NCBI RefSeq assembly: GCF_900112675.1
Contig: NZ_FOMQ01000002.1
Location: forward strand, 392,132-456,131
Direction: 5' to 3'
DNA length: 64,000 bases
Origin: Paracidovorax konjaci
GTDB lineage: Bacteria > Pseudomonadota > Gammaproteobacteria > Burkholderiales > Burkholderiaceae_C
Shown: positions 63,665 through 64,000 of the stretch, in pieces
Layout of the letters: each line of letters opens with the position of its first letter
Position numbering within the stretch: position 1 is the first letter of the stretch
Notes under the pieces: generated by a model
Databases searched by the model: none
What the model was told of the DNA's origin: nothing
Seen by the model: only the letters and a program-made list of their open reading frames with translations
Position numbers and translations under genes: made by a program

Positions 63665-64000
63665 CGGCTAACAAAACCATGTCATCGCAAATCGAGCGAA
63701 GAGCGTTTGGTGATGCATGAGTCGAAACAAGAAAAAAGAGATAAGCGCAGCACTGTTCAAGAAGGTTGCGCCGCTGTTGCCGGTAGTCGCCGCCTCGGCC
63801 AAGGGCGGTCGCCCGCGGGTGAGCGACGAGATGGCCCTCAACGGCATCCTGTTCGTTTTGCGCACCGGCATCCCTTGGGAAGAGTTGCCCCAGGAACTGG
63901 GCTTTGGCAGCGGCATGACTTGCTGGCGGCGTCTACGTGACTGGCAGGCCGTGGGAGTGTGGCATCGCCTGCATCTGCTGTTGCTCGATGAGTTGCGCGG
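63665..64000 (+). mobile_element. IS5-family insertion sequence, left end (continues beyond window)
   Basis: The helicase frame ends at about 63665, where GGCTAACAAAACC begins, similar to IS5-group ends (GGCTGTTNCAAAACC). A transposase gene follows 50 bp later. The right end and target duplication lie outside the window, so the exact boundary is approximate. Confidence 0.7.
63717..64000 (+). CDS. IS5-family transposase, N-terminal part
   Basis: 94 codons are visible before the window ends. The translation has the DUF4096 N-terminal domain of IS5-family transposases: a basic start (MSRNKKKEISAALFKKVAPL), then GRPRVSDEMALNGILFVLRT, GIPWEELPQELGFGSGMTCW and RRLRDWQAVGVWHRLHLLLL. The DDE catalytic part lies beyond the window. 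Many IS5-group elements make the full enzyme by frameshift; this cannot be judged here. Confidence 0.88.
   Translation, partial: MSRNKKKEISAALFKKVAPLLPVVAASAKGGRPRVSDEMALNGILFVLRTGIPWEELPQELGFGSGMTCWRRLRDWQAVGVWHRLHLLLLDELR

Overview
The window reads as chromosomal DNA of a GC-rich betaproteobacterium of the order Burkholderiales, most likely family Comamonadaceae and probably Acidovorax (inference). The basis is the block order (petABC-sspA-sspB, dciA/M23/secA/argJ, pilB-pilC-pilD-coaE-zapD-yacG), the high GC content and a hydroxamate-type NRPS siderophore cluster of the kind known in Acidovorax and Variovorax. No species can be fixed from sequence alone.

Region 1 (1-14577) is the right part of a peptide siderophore locus. 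It holds the tail of one NRPS and a complete terminal NRPS (C-A-T-TE) whose adenylation pocket reads as an aspartate code. It also holds a TonB-dependent receptor behind a Fur-box-like site, an IucB/RhbD-type acetyltransferase, a hydroxyornithine-type formyltransferase, a FhuF-like ferric-siderophore reductase, a PvdE-like ABC exporter, an ornithine N5-hydroxylase and a Sfp-type phosphopantetheinyl transferase. Together these cover precursor tailoring, assembly, carrier activation, export, re-uptake and iron release.

Region 2 (14578-47425) is conserved backbone: trpS with an unusual C-terminal extension, an M50 peptidase, two chemoreceptors, an AmiD-like amidase, a yciO-like gene beside a PHP phosphoesterase, recJ, lolCD, pdxA, mscL, the bc1 complex (petABC), sspAB, tRNA-Thr, dciA, an M23 peptidase, secA, argJ, a DUF815 ATPase, a mutT-like gene, yacG-zapD-coaE and the type IV pilus genes pilD, pilC and pilB. 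Four ungapped 46-bp copies of a dispersed intergenic repeat lie in it, three of them touching a stop codon.

Region 3 (47546-64000, open to the right) is a mobile, defence-rich island. It begins exactly at a 45-nt 3' fragment of tRNA-Pro(CGG), the usual footprint of tyrosine-recombinase integration. GC content visibly falls inside it. It carries a HAD-family gene; a three-gene ABC-3C conflict system (nuclease-like component, middle component, DUF3732 SMC-like ATPase) with TTG starts and 4-nt overlaps; an AbiE-type toxin-antitoxin pair preceded by two perfect long palindromes, one covering the -10 and the start codon; several small unknown genes sharing an inverted-repeat module; an HTH gene with a perfect 22-bp palindrome at its start; a very large tyrosine recombinase with an embedded HTH; a ribbon-helix-helix gene; and a SNF2-type defence helicase broken by an amber codon and then by an IS5-family element running off the window.
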